Positions 1 through 6,213 of a DNA stretch of 6,213 nt are shown piece by piece; positions within the stretch are counted from its first letter, which is position 1; every line of letters begins with the position of its first letter. The notes below the pieces were generated by a model. That model searched no databases. It saw nothing but the letters and a program-made list of their open reading frames with translations, and was not told the origin of the DNA. A program made the translations under genes and the position numbers. The stretch covers positions 1 to 6,213 of the forward strand of contig JALQUQ010000165.1 in assembly GCA_023263735.1 (NCBI GenBank), in the 5' to 3' direction. The DNA comes from Paracoccaceae bacterium (lineage in GTDB: Bacteria; Pseudomonadota; Alphaproteobacteria; Rhodobacterales; Rhodobacteraceae).

Positions 1-612
1 AATTTCGCCGAGGATGACACTTCGTCCGAAAGCTTCTACCTGCAGACGCTGATCATCGCCCTGGCCCTTCTGGCCGAGACCGGGAATGCGCAGGCCCCCG
101 CGCTGATGGCCGAACTGGCCAGCCTTCCGCCCCTCTTGGTCGCCGCCAAAGAGGCCTATGAGCCCAAGGCCGCGGCGCTCGCCGCCACGATCAAGGATGA
201 ACCCTGGCATATCTTCACCGGCGCGGGCTCGGTCTGGCCGCAGGCGCATTACTACGGCATGTGCATCCTGGAAGAGATGCAATGGATCCGCACCCGCCCC
301 GTCCATGCCGCCGATTTCTTCCATGGCACGCTGGAACTGGTGGAGCCGGGGGTCAGCGTCTTCCTGTTCAAGGGCGAGGATGCTTTGCGGCCCTTGGGCG
401 AGCGGGTCGACCGTTTCCTGCGCCGCTATACCGACAAGGTCCATGTGCTGGATGCCGCCGAAGTGGCGCTTCCGGGCGTGTCGCCCGCGTTGCGCGCCCT
501 GATCTCTCCGATCCTGCTGGCGACTTTGCTGGAACGGCTCAGCGCCCATCTGGAGGTCCTGCGCGATCATCCTCTGACCACGCGGCGCTATTACAAGCGC
601 GTCGAATACTGA
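1..612 (+). CDS. frlB: Fructosamine-6-phosphate deglycase, SIS domain (FrlB-like), 3' part
   Basis: Cytoplasmic enzyme predicted to split 6-phosphorylated Amadori compounds into glucose 6-phosphate and the free amino acid or amine. The frame is open from base 1 and ends at TGA 610-612, so about 203 C-terminal residues are present and the start lies outside the window; full-length relatives have roughly 330-350 residues. The piece covers the end of the first SIS domain and the whole second one. The block FHGTLELVEPG and the ending RRYYKRVEY match, from memory, the E. coli FrlB C-terminus (HGPLEIVEPG and RRYYGGLVEY). A Glu (274-276) lies 16 residues before the His of FHG (322-324), the same spacing as the Glu/His pair I recall as catalytic in the related Salmonella FraB deglycase. 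The usual HGP is HGT here. It is the first visible gene of the operon. A general SIS-domain sugar isomerase is the alternative, made less likely by the kinase and transporter context. Confidence 0.87.
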   Translation, partial: NFAEDDTSSESFYLQTLIIALALLAETGNAQAPALMAELASLPPLLVAAKEAYEPKAAALAATIKDEPWHIFTGAGSVWPQAHYYGMCILEEMQWIRTRPVHAADFFHGTLELVEPGVSVFLFKGEDALRPLGERVDRFLRRYTDKVHVLDAAEVALPGVSPALRALISPILLATLLERLSAHLEVLRDHPLTTRRYYKRVEY

Positions 613-620
613 TCCAATCC

Positions 621-642
621 GGGGCGCCGCCTCAGGCGCCCC
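621..642 (+). promoter_or_regulatory. Intercistronic stem-loop between deglycase and binding-protein genes
   Basis: GGGGCGCC (621-628) and GGCGCCCC (635-642) are perfect inverted repeats around a 6-base loop. No T-run follows, so it is not a typical intrinsic terminator. A weaker hairpin, GGCC-AAA-GGCC (653-663), follows it. The gap of 75 bases is the only real intergenic space in the operon. A strong RNA hairpin just upstream of a binding-protein gene could protect processed mRNA or adjust the relative level of the two parts of the operon. That role is inferred. I saw no convincing -35/-10 promoter in the gap. Confidence 0.45.
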
Positions 643-687
643 CAATCCCAGAGGCCAAAGGCCCTTCCCCTCAGCACGGAGATTTCC

Positions 688-1974
688 ATGCGCCTGATCC
701 CCCTGGCCGCGCTTTTGGCCGTCCTGTCCACGCCTTTGGCCGCCGAGACTCTGGTGGCCGACCCCGCAGCCCCCGTGACCCATGAGGGCAACCTGCGGGT
801 GATGACCAAATTCGGCTCCGAACGCCTGCGGCCCTATTTCGAAACCCTGGCCGCGGCCTACATGGCGGCCCATCCCGGCGTGACGATCGAGCTGATCCAA
901 GAGGATGACGACAGCGTCAAGGCCAAGACCAAGACGCTTTTGGCGTCGAATGCCATGCCCGACGTCTTCTTTTCCTGGACCGGGACCTGGGGTGGCAACC
1001 TGGTGCGCGGGCAAAGGGCGGTCGATCTGACCGAGGTGCTGGACAGCGACTGGGGCAAGACGCTTGCGCCCTCGGCGGTGGATGCCTTTGCCTATGGCGG
1101 CAAGAAATACGGCGTGCCGCTGTATCTGGACGCCAAGTTCATGGGCTATTCCAAGCCGATCTTCGCCGAGGCCGGGATCGAAGTGCCCGAGACGTTTGAG
1201 GACCTTCTGGCCGCCTGCGACACGCTGAAGGCCAAGGGGATCACGCCGATCGCGGTTGGCAACAAATCGCCCTGGGTGGGTCTGCATTACGTGGGCCAGA
1301 TGCTGGCCCATGACGTGCCCCGCGCCGTGCTCGAGGCCGATTTCGACCCCGCCACCGCGACCTATACCGACCCGGGCTATGTCACCACACTGAACCGCCT
1401 GTCCGAGCTTGCCGCACGCTGCACCGTGGGCCCCGAGATGAACGGCATCGCCTATCAATCCGCCCTGCAGATGCTCTCGGATGGCAAGGCCGCGATGTAT
1501 TACCAAGAGATCATCGAGTTCGACAATTCCGCCTCGGCCAGCACGGTCTTGAAGCCCGAAGAGTTCGGCCATTTTATCCTGCCCGCGCCCAAGGAGGCCA
1601 AGGGCGATCCCATGGCGCTTGAGGGCGCGCCCGAGGGTTACATGATCTCGACCGCTTCGGAAAACGTGCCGCTGGCGCTGGATTTCCTGAAATTCGCCAC
1701 CACGCCCGAGAATGGCAAGCTCCTCTCGGCCCCGCCCTATGGCCAGCCCTCTGCCGTGGTGGGCGGTGCCGATCCGGCCACGATGAACCCCTCGGTCGTG
1801 GGCGGGTTGCAGGACATCGCCGAGGCCTCTTATCTGATCCAGTGGCTGGATACGGTGAACCATCCCAAGGTCGCCACGGCCTGGCTGAACGGCTCGCAGG
1901 CGCTGTTGGGCGGCACGATGACGGCCGAAGAGGTTATGGAAGGCGTTCGCGCCGCCGCGGAAGACGCCAAGTGA
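688..1974 (+). CDS. Sugar ABC importer, periplasmic solute-binding protein (family 1)
   Basis: Periplasmic receptor of a carbohydrate-type (CUT1) ABC importer, 428 residues, the usual length for the family. Residues 1-19 form a signal peptide: an Arg, then a hydrophobic Ala/Leu stretch, with likely cleavage after LAA (mature start near ETLVADP). There is no lipobox cysteine, so it should be soluble in the periplasm. The mature part begins with a strand-like segment (LRVMTKF) followed by YMAAHPGVTIEL, typical of SBP_bac_1 proteins, and a MPDVFFSW segment matches the family's early ligand-cleft region. The start is ATG 688 with GGAGA at 678-682, six bases upstream. The position matches FrlO in the B. 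subtilis frl operon, so the expected ligand is a fructosamine or glycated amino acid. The ligand is inferred from the neighbours; the sequence does not show it directly. The stop overlaps the next start by four bases. Confidence 0.9.
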   Translation: MRLIPLAALLAVLSTPLAAETLVADPAAPVTHEGNLRVMTKFGSERLRPYFETLAAAYMAAHPGVTIELIQEDDDSVKAKTKTLLASNAMPDVFFSWTGTWGGNLVRGQRAVDLTEVLDSDWGKTLAPSAVDAFAYGGKKYGVPLYLDAKFMGYSKPIFAEAGIEVPETFEDLLAACDTLKAKGITPIAVGNKSPWVGLHYVGQMLAHDVPRAVLEADFDPATATYTDPGYVTTLNRLSELAARCTVGPEMNGIAYQSALQMLSDGKAAMYYQEIIEFDNSASASTVLKPEEFGHFILPAPKEAKGDPMALEGAPEGYMISTASENVPLALDFLKFATTPENGKLLSAPPYGQPSAVVGGADPATMNPSVVGGLQDIAEASYLIQWLDTVNHPKVATAWLNGSQALLGGTMTAEEVMEGVRAAAEDAK

Positions 1975-2912
1975 CCGATATCCACCAAGATCCCGGCGCG
2001 GCGACGCGCCAGGAGCCCGGCGCGACCTCGCGCCGGGTGATCCAAGAGTTCTGGCGGCTGCGCTGGGTTGCGGTTGCGGTGGCGCTTGTGGGATCCTTTG
2101 TCTATTGGCCCATCATCGACAATTTCCGCGTCAGCCTGACCCACCAGGACATCTTCACCGGCGAGACCTCTCCGGCGGGGCTTGAGAACTACCGGCGTCT
2201 GACCGAAGATCCGGTCATCGGCCTCGCCCTGTGGAACAACCTGGCCTATGCGGTGATCTCGGTCCTCTTCCAGGTCTTTGGCGCCTTCCTTCTGGCCGCG
2301 ATCATCGAGGGGCTTGGCTCGCCCCGCGCCCGGGCCTTTTGGCGGGCGGTCTATTTCATCCCCTCGGCGATTTCGACCACGGTGACGGGGCTCTTGTTCT
2401 ATTTCATCTATCAGCCCGGGATGGGGCTTATGGATGGGGTCCTGCAGGGCCTGGGGCTGGGCGCGTGGTCCCGCGTCTGGCTGGGCGATCCCGACACGGC
2501 GATCTATGCCATCATCGCCATGAGCCAATGGCAGGGCTTCGGCTATGCGGCGCTTCTGTTCTCGGTCGCGATCCAGAAGATCCCCGCCGAGCTTTACGAC
2601 GCAGCGCGGATGGATGGGGCAGGGGCCCTGCGCCAGATCTGGTCGATCACCCTGCCCATGACCCGCGAGATGACCGGGCTGATGGTGATCATCACCGTGA
2701 CCGGCGCCTTTCAGGTCTTCAACGAGGTCATGGTGATGACCGGAGGCGGGCCGAACAATGCCAGCCAGGTCCTGGGCACCTGGCTTTACGAACAGGGCTT
2801 CAACCAGAACGACATGGGCTATGCGGCGGCGATCGGCAGCCTGATCTTTGCCGTCACCATGGCCTGCGGGTTGGCGCAACTTTGGCTGAATGCCCGGCGG
2901 AGGGTGACATGA
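1971..2912 (+). CDS. Sugar ABC importer, inner-membrane permease 1 (CUT1, FrlN position)
   Basis: Inner-membrane channel subunit, 313 residues, of the MalF/UgpA type. A cytoplasmic N-terminus of about 30 residues is followed by a first membrane segment at ~33-50, then several more, including NNLAYAVISVLFQVFGAFLL and a C-terminal helix before LNARRRVT. The cytoplasmic EAA loop that docks onto the ATPase is clear at ~207-230: DAARMDGAG followed by IWSITLP. GTG 1971 is chosen as start because it gives a GTGA overlap with the binding-protein stop, and the protein from there has the right length for the family. The frame is open further upstream, but that would run deep into the preceding gene. 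An internal GTG at 2037 is a less likely alternative. A weak GGAAG (1959-1963) precedes the start. It pairs with the following permease as a heterodimer. Confidence 0.9.
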   Translation: MTDIHQDPGAATRQEPGATSRRVIQEFWRLRWVAVAVALVGSFVYWPIIDNFRVSLTHQDIFTGETSPAGLENYRRLTEDPVIGLALWNNLAYAVISVLFQVFGAFLLAAIIEGLGSPRARAFWRAVYFIPSAISTTVTGLLFYFIYQPGMGLMDGVLQGLGLGAWSRVWLGDPDTAIYAIIAMSQWQGFGYAALLFSVAIQKIPAELYDAARMDGAGALRQIWSITLPMTREMTGLMVIITVTGAFQVFNEVMVMTGGGPNNASQVLGTWLYEQGFNQNDMGYAAAIGSLIFAVTMACGLAQLWLNARRRVT

Positions 2913-3730
2913 GCTTTTGGCCCGCCATGGCGCGCGCCTTCCTTTGGGCGCTGCTTCTCTCGCTGGGGGTTCTGGTGATCTATCCGCTTTTGTGGATGGC
3001 GCTGAACGGGTTTCGCAGCAATTCCCAGATCTTTGACACGCCCTTTGGCCTGCCCGATAGCTGGGCGCTGACCCATTATGCGGCCGCCTGGGCAGCCACG
3101 CGGGGGTTTCTGGCCTCCAGCCTGCTGGTCACGCTGGTTTCCACCGTCACCACCGTGGCGATCAGCGCCTGGACGGCCTATGGTTTGACGCGGACGCCGA
3201 TGCCCGGCCAGCCCCTCTTTGTGGCTTTCATCCTGGGTGGCATGATGCTTTCGCCCACCGTGGCCCTGGTGCCCCTGGTGCGGATGCTGCAGGGCCTTGG
3301 GATCTATGACACGCAGGGCGCGCTGATCCTGCTTTATACCGCCTTTCGCGTGCCCTTCACCACCTTCCTGATCCGCGCCTATATGCTGGACCTGCCGCGC
3401 GACCTGGACGAGGCCGCGACCATGGATGGCGCCAGCCCCGGCACGATCTTTCGCCGCATCATCCTGCCTTTGTGCAGCCCGATCCTGATCTCTTGCATCG
3501 TGCTGCATATCCTCTTTGCCTGGAACGAATACCTCTTCGCCATGATCTTCACCAACAGCCCCGGCGTGCAGACGCTGCCCGTGGGCCTGTCGTCGATGCT
3601 GTCCAAACAGGGCACCAATTTCGCCACCCTCTTTGCCGCCATGACGATCTCGGCCCTGCCCATCGTGATCCTCTTCTTCCTGACGCAACGCTATTTCATC
3701 CGTGGCCTGACCGAAGGGATCGGCAAATGA
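2909..3730 (+). CDS. Sugar ABC importer, inner-membrane permease 2 (CUT1, FrlM position)
   Basis: Second channel subunit, 273 residues, of the MalG/UgpE type, with six likely membrane segments: about residues 8-30, 70-95, 105-127, 130-152, 188-212 and 240-264. The EAA loop is textbook: E168-A-A-T-M-D-G-A followed by FRRIILPL, the surface that contacts the ATPase. The C-terminus QRYFIRGLTEGIGK is the usual ending of MalG-like subunits, in which RG(L/M)T(E/A)GAVK-type tails are common. The start ATG 2909 overlaps the upstream stop (ATGA) and has a strong GGAGGG (2899-2904) four bases ahead. The frame is open upstream but that part is antisense-like shadow inside permease 1. The stop again overlaps the next start by ATGA. 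Ligand specificity is inferred from the kinase and deglycase. Confidence 0.92.
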   Translation: MSFWPAMARAFLWALLLSLGVLVIYPLLWMALNGFRSNSQIFDTPFGLPDSWALTHYAAAWAATRGFLASSLLVTLVSTVTTVAISAWTAYGLTRTPMPGQPLFVAFILGGMMLSPTVALVPLVRMLQGLGIYDTQGALILLYTAFRVPFTTFLIRAYMLDLPRDLDEAATMDGASPGTIFRRIILPLCSPILISCIVLHILFAWNEYLFAMIFTNSPGVQTLPVGLSSMLSKQGTNFATLFAAMTISALPIVILFFLTQRYFIRGLTEGIGK

Positions 3731-4557
3731 CCCAAGTGATCGCGGTCGGAGACAATTGCCTCGACCTTTTCCTGACGCGGGGCCAGATGGCCTTTGGCGG
3801 CAATGCGCTGAACGTGGCGGTGCAGTGGCACCGCATGGGGCTGCAGGCGCGCTACTTCGGCGCGGTGGGGGCGGATGCAACCGGCGCCCTGATGCGGGAA
3901 GCCGTCCTGAAGGCGGGGCTGAGGGATGAGATGGAGATCCTGCCCGGCACCACCGCCGTGACCCTGCTGGAAGAGGTCGCGGGCGACCGCCGCTTTCTCT
4001 TGGAGGATCTGGGCTGCGGGCTGCATTACATTCCTGATGCGCCCCGGATGCAGGCGCTGGCCGGAGCGTCTTGGGTCCATCTGGGCACCAATACCGCCCC
4101 CGCTTTGGTGCGCGACCTGCTGGGTCAGGGGGTGGGCTTCAGCCTCGATCTCTCGACCCGGCACCAAGAGCAGGACGTGACGGGCGTGCCCCTGGTCCTC
4201 GCCTCGGGCCAGGGCGCGCCGCGGGCCGAGATCGCGGCGCTTCTGGAGCGCGGAGCGCGGCAGGTCGTGCTGACATGCGGGGCAGAGGGCGCCTTTTTCC
4301 ACGATGGCAGCACCCTGCACCATGTGGCGGCAGCACCGGCGCAGGTGGTGGACACCTGCGGCGCGGGTGACAGTTTCATCGCGACCTTCCTGGCCGAATA
4401 CCGCGTCAAAGGCCGCCCCGCGCCCGAGGCCCTGGCCCTGGCCGCCAAGGCCGCAGCCCTGACCTGCGGCCACCAGGGCGGCTTTCCGCAAGACCCCGCC
4501 CCGATCCCGGCGCAGGTCCTGACCGCTTACGCCCATGTCACAGGGGGTCAGGCATGA
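3727..4557 (+). CDS. frlD: PfkB-family kinase, fructoselysine/fructosamine 6-kinase-like
   Basis: Cytoplasmic ATP-dependent kinase, 276 residues (E. coli FrlD has about 260), expected to phosphorylate the imported Amadori compound at the sugar C6, making the substrate for the deglycase. The N-terminus IAVGDNCLDLF and the following FGGNALNVAV closely follow E. coli FrlD (IGDNCVDIY, SGGNAVNVAV, recalled from memory). GGN at residues 24-26 and GAVGADATG at ~42-50 form the first ribokinase signature. The second signature, DTCGAGDSF, sits at 209-217, with D215 the expected catalytic base and GAGD forming the anion hole. A VVLTCGAEGAFF segment precedes it, the usual nucleotide-side strand. The start ATG 3727 overlaps the permease stop and has AAGGGA about seven bases upstream. 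A ribokinase- or fructokinase-like sugar kinase is the alternative; the GDNC motif and the operon favour FrlD. Confidence 0.87.
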   Translation: MTQVIAVGDNCLDLFLTRGQMAFGGNALNVAVQWHRMGLQARYFGAVGADATGALMREAVLKAGLRDEMEILPGTTAVTLLEEVAGDRRFLLEDLGCGLHYIPDAPRMQALAGASWVHLGTNTAPALVRDLLGQGVGFSLDLSTRHQEQDVTGVPLVLASGQGAPRAEIAALLERGARQVVLTCGAEGAFFHDGSTLHHVAAAPAQVVDTCGAGDSFIATFLAEYRVKGRPAPEALALAAKAAALTCGHQGGFPQDPAPIPAQVLTAYAHVTGGQA

Positions 4558-5915
4558 CGACCCACCATCTCCGCCCCCTCAGCCCCCCGCATCGCAGCTT
4601 TTGGCTGCAAGACGCGGGTGCCCGCGCCGCTACCCCGCCGCTTGGGTCTGACATCACCACCGATGTCGCCATCGTCGGCGGCGGCTATCTTGGCCTTTGG
4701 ACCGCCCTGCGTCTGCGCGCCGCCGCGCCCCAGCTGAAGATCACGGTGCTTGAGGCCGATATCTGCGGCGGTGGCGCCTCGGGGCGCAATGGGGGGCAGG
4801 TCCATTCCTGGTGGGCCGAGATCGACCTGCTGACCCGCCTTGTCGGCCCCGAGGCCGAAAGCCTCGCCCGCGCCACCTGCGATGCGATAGACGAGCTGGA
4901 GGCGCTGCAGACCTCGGGCCAGATCGACATGGACCTGCGGCTGGGCGGCTGGCTTTGGACCGCCAGTTCCCGCGCGCAAGAGGGGGCCTGGGATGGGGCA
5001 TTGAAAGGCGGCGCGCCGATAAGGCCGCTCGACGCCGCCCAGATCCGGGCGCGGACCGGGACCGACAGCTCGTACCTTGGCGTCATCGAGGACCGCGCGG
5101 GCAGCGTGCATCCGGCGAAACTGGCGCTGGGGCTGCGGGCGCTGGCCCTGCAACGGGGGATCACGGTTCATGAGGCGACCCCGGTTAGCCGCATCGAAGG
5201 CGGCGCGCCCTGCCAGCTGATCGCCCCGGGCGGCAGGGTCCGGGCGGAGAAAGTGGTGCTGGCCACCAATGCCTGGAGCGCCGCGATCCGCGAGCTGCAT
5301 CCCTATCTTTACGTGGTCGACAGCCAGATCATCGCGACCGAACCCATGGCCGATCTTGGCCTGAAGGGCGCTTCGGTCTGCGATGCCCAGGCCCATGTGC
5401 TGTATTGGCAGCAGACGCCAGGGGGCCGATTGATCTTTGGCCGGGGCAGCGGGCGGATCAGCCTGGGCGACCACCTCGGCCCGGGGTTCAACCGCAATGC
5501 CGGGGGCGTGGCGGCCAACCTTGAAGAACTCGCGCGGGTCTATCCTGGCGCCCCGCCCATGACCCATGACTGGACCGGGCCGATTGATTGCACCGCCCAG
5601 CATCTGCCGATCTTTGGCCGGCTGAGCACCGATCCCAACATCTTCTATGGCATCGGCTTCAACGGCACCGGCATCGCCCAGACCCCGGTCGGTGCCCATA
5701 TCCTGACCAGCCTAGTGCTGGGGCGTCCCGACCATTGGGCGCGTTCCGGCCTTGTGGGCCTGAAGGGCCGCAGCCGCCTGCCGCCCGAACCGATCCGCTA
5801 TCTGGGCGCGCGGATCGTGCGCGCCGCCATCTCGCGGCGCAACGCAGCCGAGATCGTGAACCAGACCCCCGGCGCCCTGGTGCGCTATCTCTCCACCCTG
5901 ACCCCGGGAGGCTGA
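4554..5915 (+). CDS. FAD-dependent amine/amino-acid oxidoreductase (DAO family, PuuB/OrdL-like)
   Basis: Flavoenzyme of 453 residues that should oxidise a C-N bond of an amine or amino acid. After a ~36-residue N-terminal extension typical of the PuuB/OrdL group comes the Rossmann FAD site: VGGGYLG with G42, G44 and G47, and E67 ending the second strand (TVLEAD) to hold the adenosine ribose. GASGRNGGQ at 74-82 is the hallmark second FAD motif of this group. ATNAWS lies mid-protein, and FYGIGFNGTGIAQTPVGA near the C-terminus is the usual flavin-closing segment. No signal peptide or membrane segment is evident. ATG 4554 overlaps the kinase stop, with a GGGGG run (4543-4547) just upstream. This gene is absent from the classic frl operons I recall. 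It may oxidise the released amine or amino acid, or cleave the Amadori bond as an amadoriase. The substrate cannot be read from the sequence. Confidence 0.85.
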   Translation: MTTHHLRPLSPPHRSFWLQDAGARAATPPLGSDITTDVAIVGGGYLGLWTALRLRAAAPQLKITVLEADICGGGASGRNGGQVHSWWAEIDLLTRLVGPEAESLARATCDAIDELEALQTSGQIDMDLRLGGWLWTASSRAQEGAWDGALKGGAPIRPLDAAQIRARTGTDSSYLGVIEDRAGSVHPAKLALGLRALALQRGITVHEATPVSRIEGGAPCQLIAPGGRVRAEKVVLATNAWSAAIRELHPYLYVVDSQIIATEPMADLGLKGASVCDAQAHVLYWQQTPGGRLIFGRGSGRISLGDHLGPGFNRNAGGVAANLEELARVYPGAPPMTHDWTGPIDCTAQHLPIFGRLSTDPNIFYGIGFNGTGIAQTPVGAHILTSLVLGRPDHWARSGLVGLKGRSRLPPEPIRYLGARIVRAAISRRNAAEIVNQTPGALVRYLSTLTPGG

Positions 5916-5916
5916 C

Positions 5917-6066
5917 ATGGCCGAACTTGCCCTGCGCGCCGTCACCAAGACCTTTGGCACCATGCCCGTCCTGCATGGCATCGACCTGGACATCCAATCC
6001 GGAGAATTCGTGGCCTTCGTCCGCGGGTTGTCGTGGTTTTCCTTGAGGAATGCGATGTTCCGCTGA
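5917..6066 (+). pseudogene. ABC importer ATPase (MalK/UgpC-like), 5' fragment cut at junction
   Basis: Start of the nucleotide-binding subunit that should power the importer. ATG 5917 lies one base after the oxidase stop, with GGGAGG (5906-5911) five bases ahead. The first 35 residues, through VTKTFG, VLHGIDLDIQSGEFVAFV, are a standard MalK-type N-terminus. The family continues with GPSGCGKST, but here the frame changes after the Val codon 6019-6021 into RGLSWFS and stops at TGA 6064-6066. The Walker A, signature, Walker B and TOBE regions are therefore all missing, and the 49-residue product cannot be a working ATPase. The break coincides with a sharp fall in G+C, so it is a junction with other DNA and not a point frameshift. 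If the junction is an assembly artefact, the true gene is simply partial. Confidence 0.8.
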
Positions 6067-6213
6067 TAATGCTCATAGCCTTTGTAAGAGCCATCAAGCC
6101 AGCACCGGAAGAACCGGCGGGTTGCGTGGTTTGCATCGAAGATGTTACCGCTCAGGTCACGTTGGATTCTTTCTTTTACCTCTGCTGATCTAGGCATTTT
6201 GCCCTCCTTTGTT
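6018..6213. other. Foreign low-GC segment beginning at a sharp junction
   Basis: From about 6021 to the window end the base composition falls to about 51% G+C, against roughly two thirds in the rest. The change happens within a few bases, exactly where the ATPase protein stops resembling its family. Two genes on opposite strands are both interrupted at this point. An insertion sequence end, a rearrangement, or a chimeric assembly/clone could all give this picture. No terminal inverted repeat or target duplication can be checked because the far side is not in the window. Confidence 0.6.
6019..6197 (-). CDS. Unrecognised protein, N-terminal fragment in low-GC flank
   Basis: I do not recognise this protein. 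A minus-strand frame starts at ATG 6197-6195, preceded by AAGGAGG (6209-6203), an almost perfect Shine-Dalgarno sequence at good spacing. About 59 residues are encoded before the junction. They are rich in Arg, Lys and aromatic residues (for example RRFFRCWLDG and YEHYQRN), with no visible signal peptide or membrane segment, probably helical. The frame stays open leftward to 5712, but beyond ~6019 it only reads antisense through the ATPase and oxidase genes, so that part is chance. The authentic C-terminus is therefore missing. G+C (~51%) and codon use differ from the operon. It may belong to a mobile element, phage or another organism; none of these is demonstrated. Confidence 0.5.

Noticed and set aside
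621..650. Rho-independent terminator after the deglycase gene
   Set aside because: The stem is strong but is followed by CAATCCCAG with no T-run, and the genes on both sides belong to one pathway.
1830..2879. Long minus-strand open frame (~349 codons) opposite permease 1
   Set aside because: It is antisense to a clear membrane permease; its translation is His/Arg/Gly/Asp-rich low-complexity sequence typical of GC-rich shadows, with no family resemblance.
2819..3880. Long minus-strand open frame opposite permease 2 and the kinase start
   Set aside because: Same antisense shadow pattern, spanning the boundary of two well-supported plus-strand genes.
4548..5699. Minus-strand open frame of ~383 codons opposite the FAD oxidase
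   Set aside because: The plus strand encodes a full oxidase with recognisable FAD motifs; the antisense product has no coherent domain.
5712..6018. Leftward extension of the minus-strand frame beyond the junction
   Set aside because: This part is antisense to the ATPase start and oxidase end and differs in composition from the first 59 residues; it is a chance read-through, so only 6019-6197 was kept.
6022..6213. Call of a named insertion sequence at the right end
   Set aside because: No transposase motif, terminal inverted repeat or target duplication can be seen in the ~190 bases available.

Overview
The window looks like part of the chromosome or a large plasmid of a GC-rich proteobacterium. 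Roughly two thirds G+C, heavy use of GCC/CTG/GGC codons and tightly overlapping genes suggest an alphaproteobacterium of the Rhodobacteraceae/Paracoccaceae type. The taxonomy is inferred from composition and protein style only. No RNA gene, CRISPR array or replication origin was seen.

Positions 1-6021 hold one plus-strand operon for uptake and breakdown of Amadori compounds (fructosamines, i.e. glycated amino acids such as fructoselysine). In order: the 3' part of a FrlB-type SIS-domain deglycase (1-612); a 75-base gap with a perfect 8-bp stem-loop; a family-1 solute-binding protein with a signal peptide (688-1974); two CUT1-type membrane permeases (1971-2912 and 2909-3730); a FrlD-like PfkB sugar kinase (3727-4557); an FAD-dependent amine/amino-acid oxidase of the DAO family (4554-5915); and the first ~35 codons of the ABC importer ATPase (from 5917). 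From the binding protein to the oxidase every gene overlaps the next by 4 bases (GTGA or ATGA), and the ATPase start follows the oxidase stop after one base. The order deglycase, binding protein, permease, permease, kinase is the same as I recall for Bacillus subtilis frlBONMD. The proposed flow is periplasmic capture, import, 6-phosphorylation by the kinase, then cleavage by the deglycase into glucose 6-phosphate and the free amine or amino acid. The oxidase is an added step that could act on the released amine or directly on the Amadori compound.

At about 6018-6023 the ATPase reading frame is broken just before its Walker A motif. The last ~190 bases are of different composition (about 51% G+C) and carry the start of an unrecognised minus-strand gene with a near-perfect ribosome binding site. 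That gene is also cut at the same point. The join is either a real insertion or rearrangement or an assembly/cloning chimera; the sequence alone does not decide.

Nothing here is clearly a wholly new system. The points most worth a second look are the oxidase built into an frl-type operon and the abrupt junction with its unknown foreign gene.
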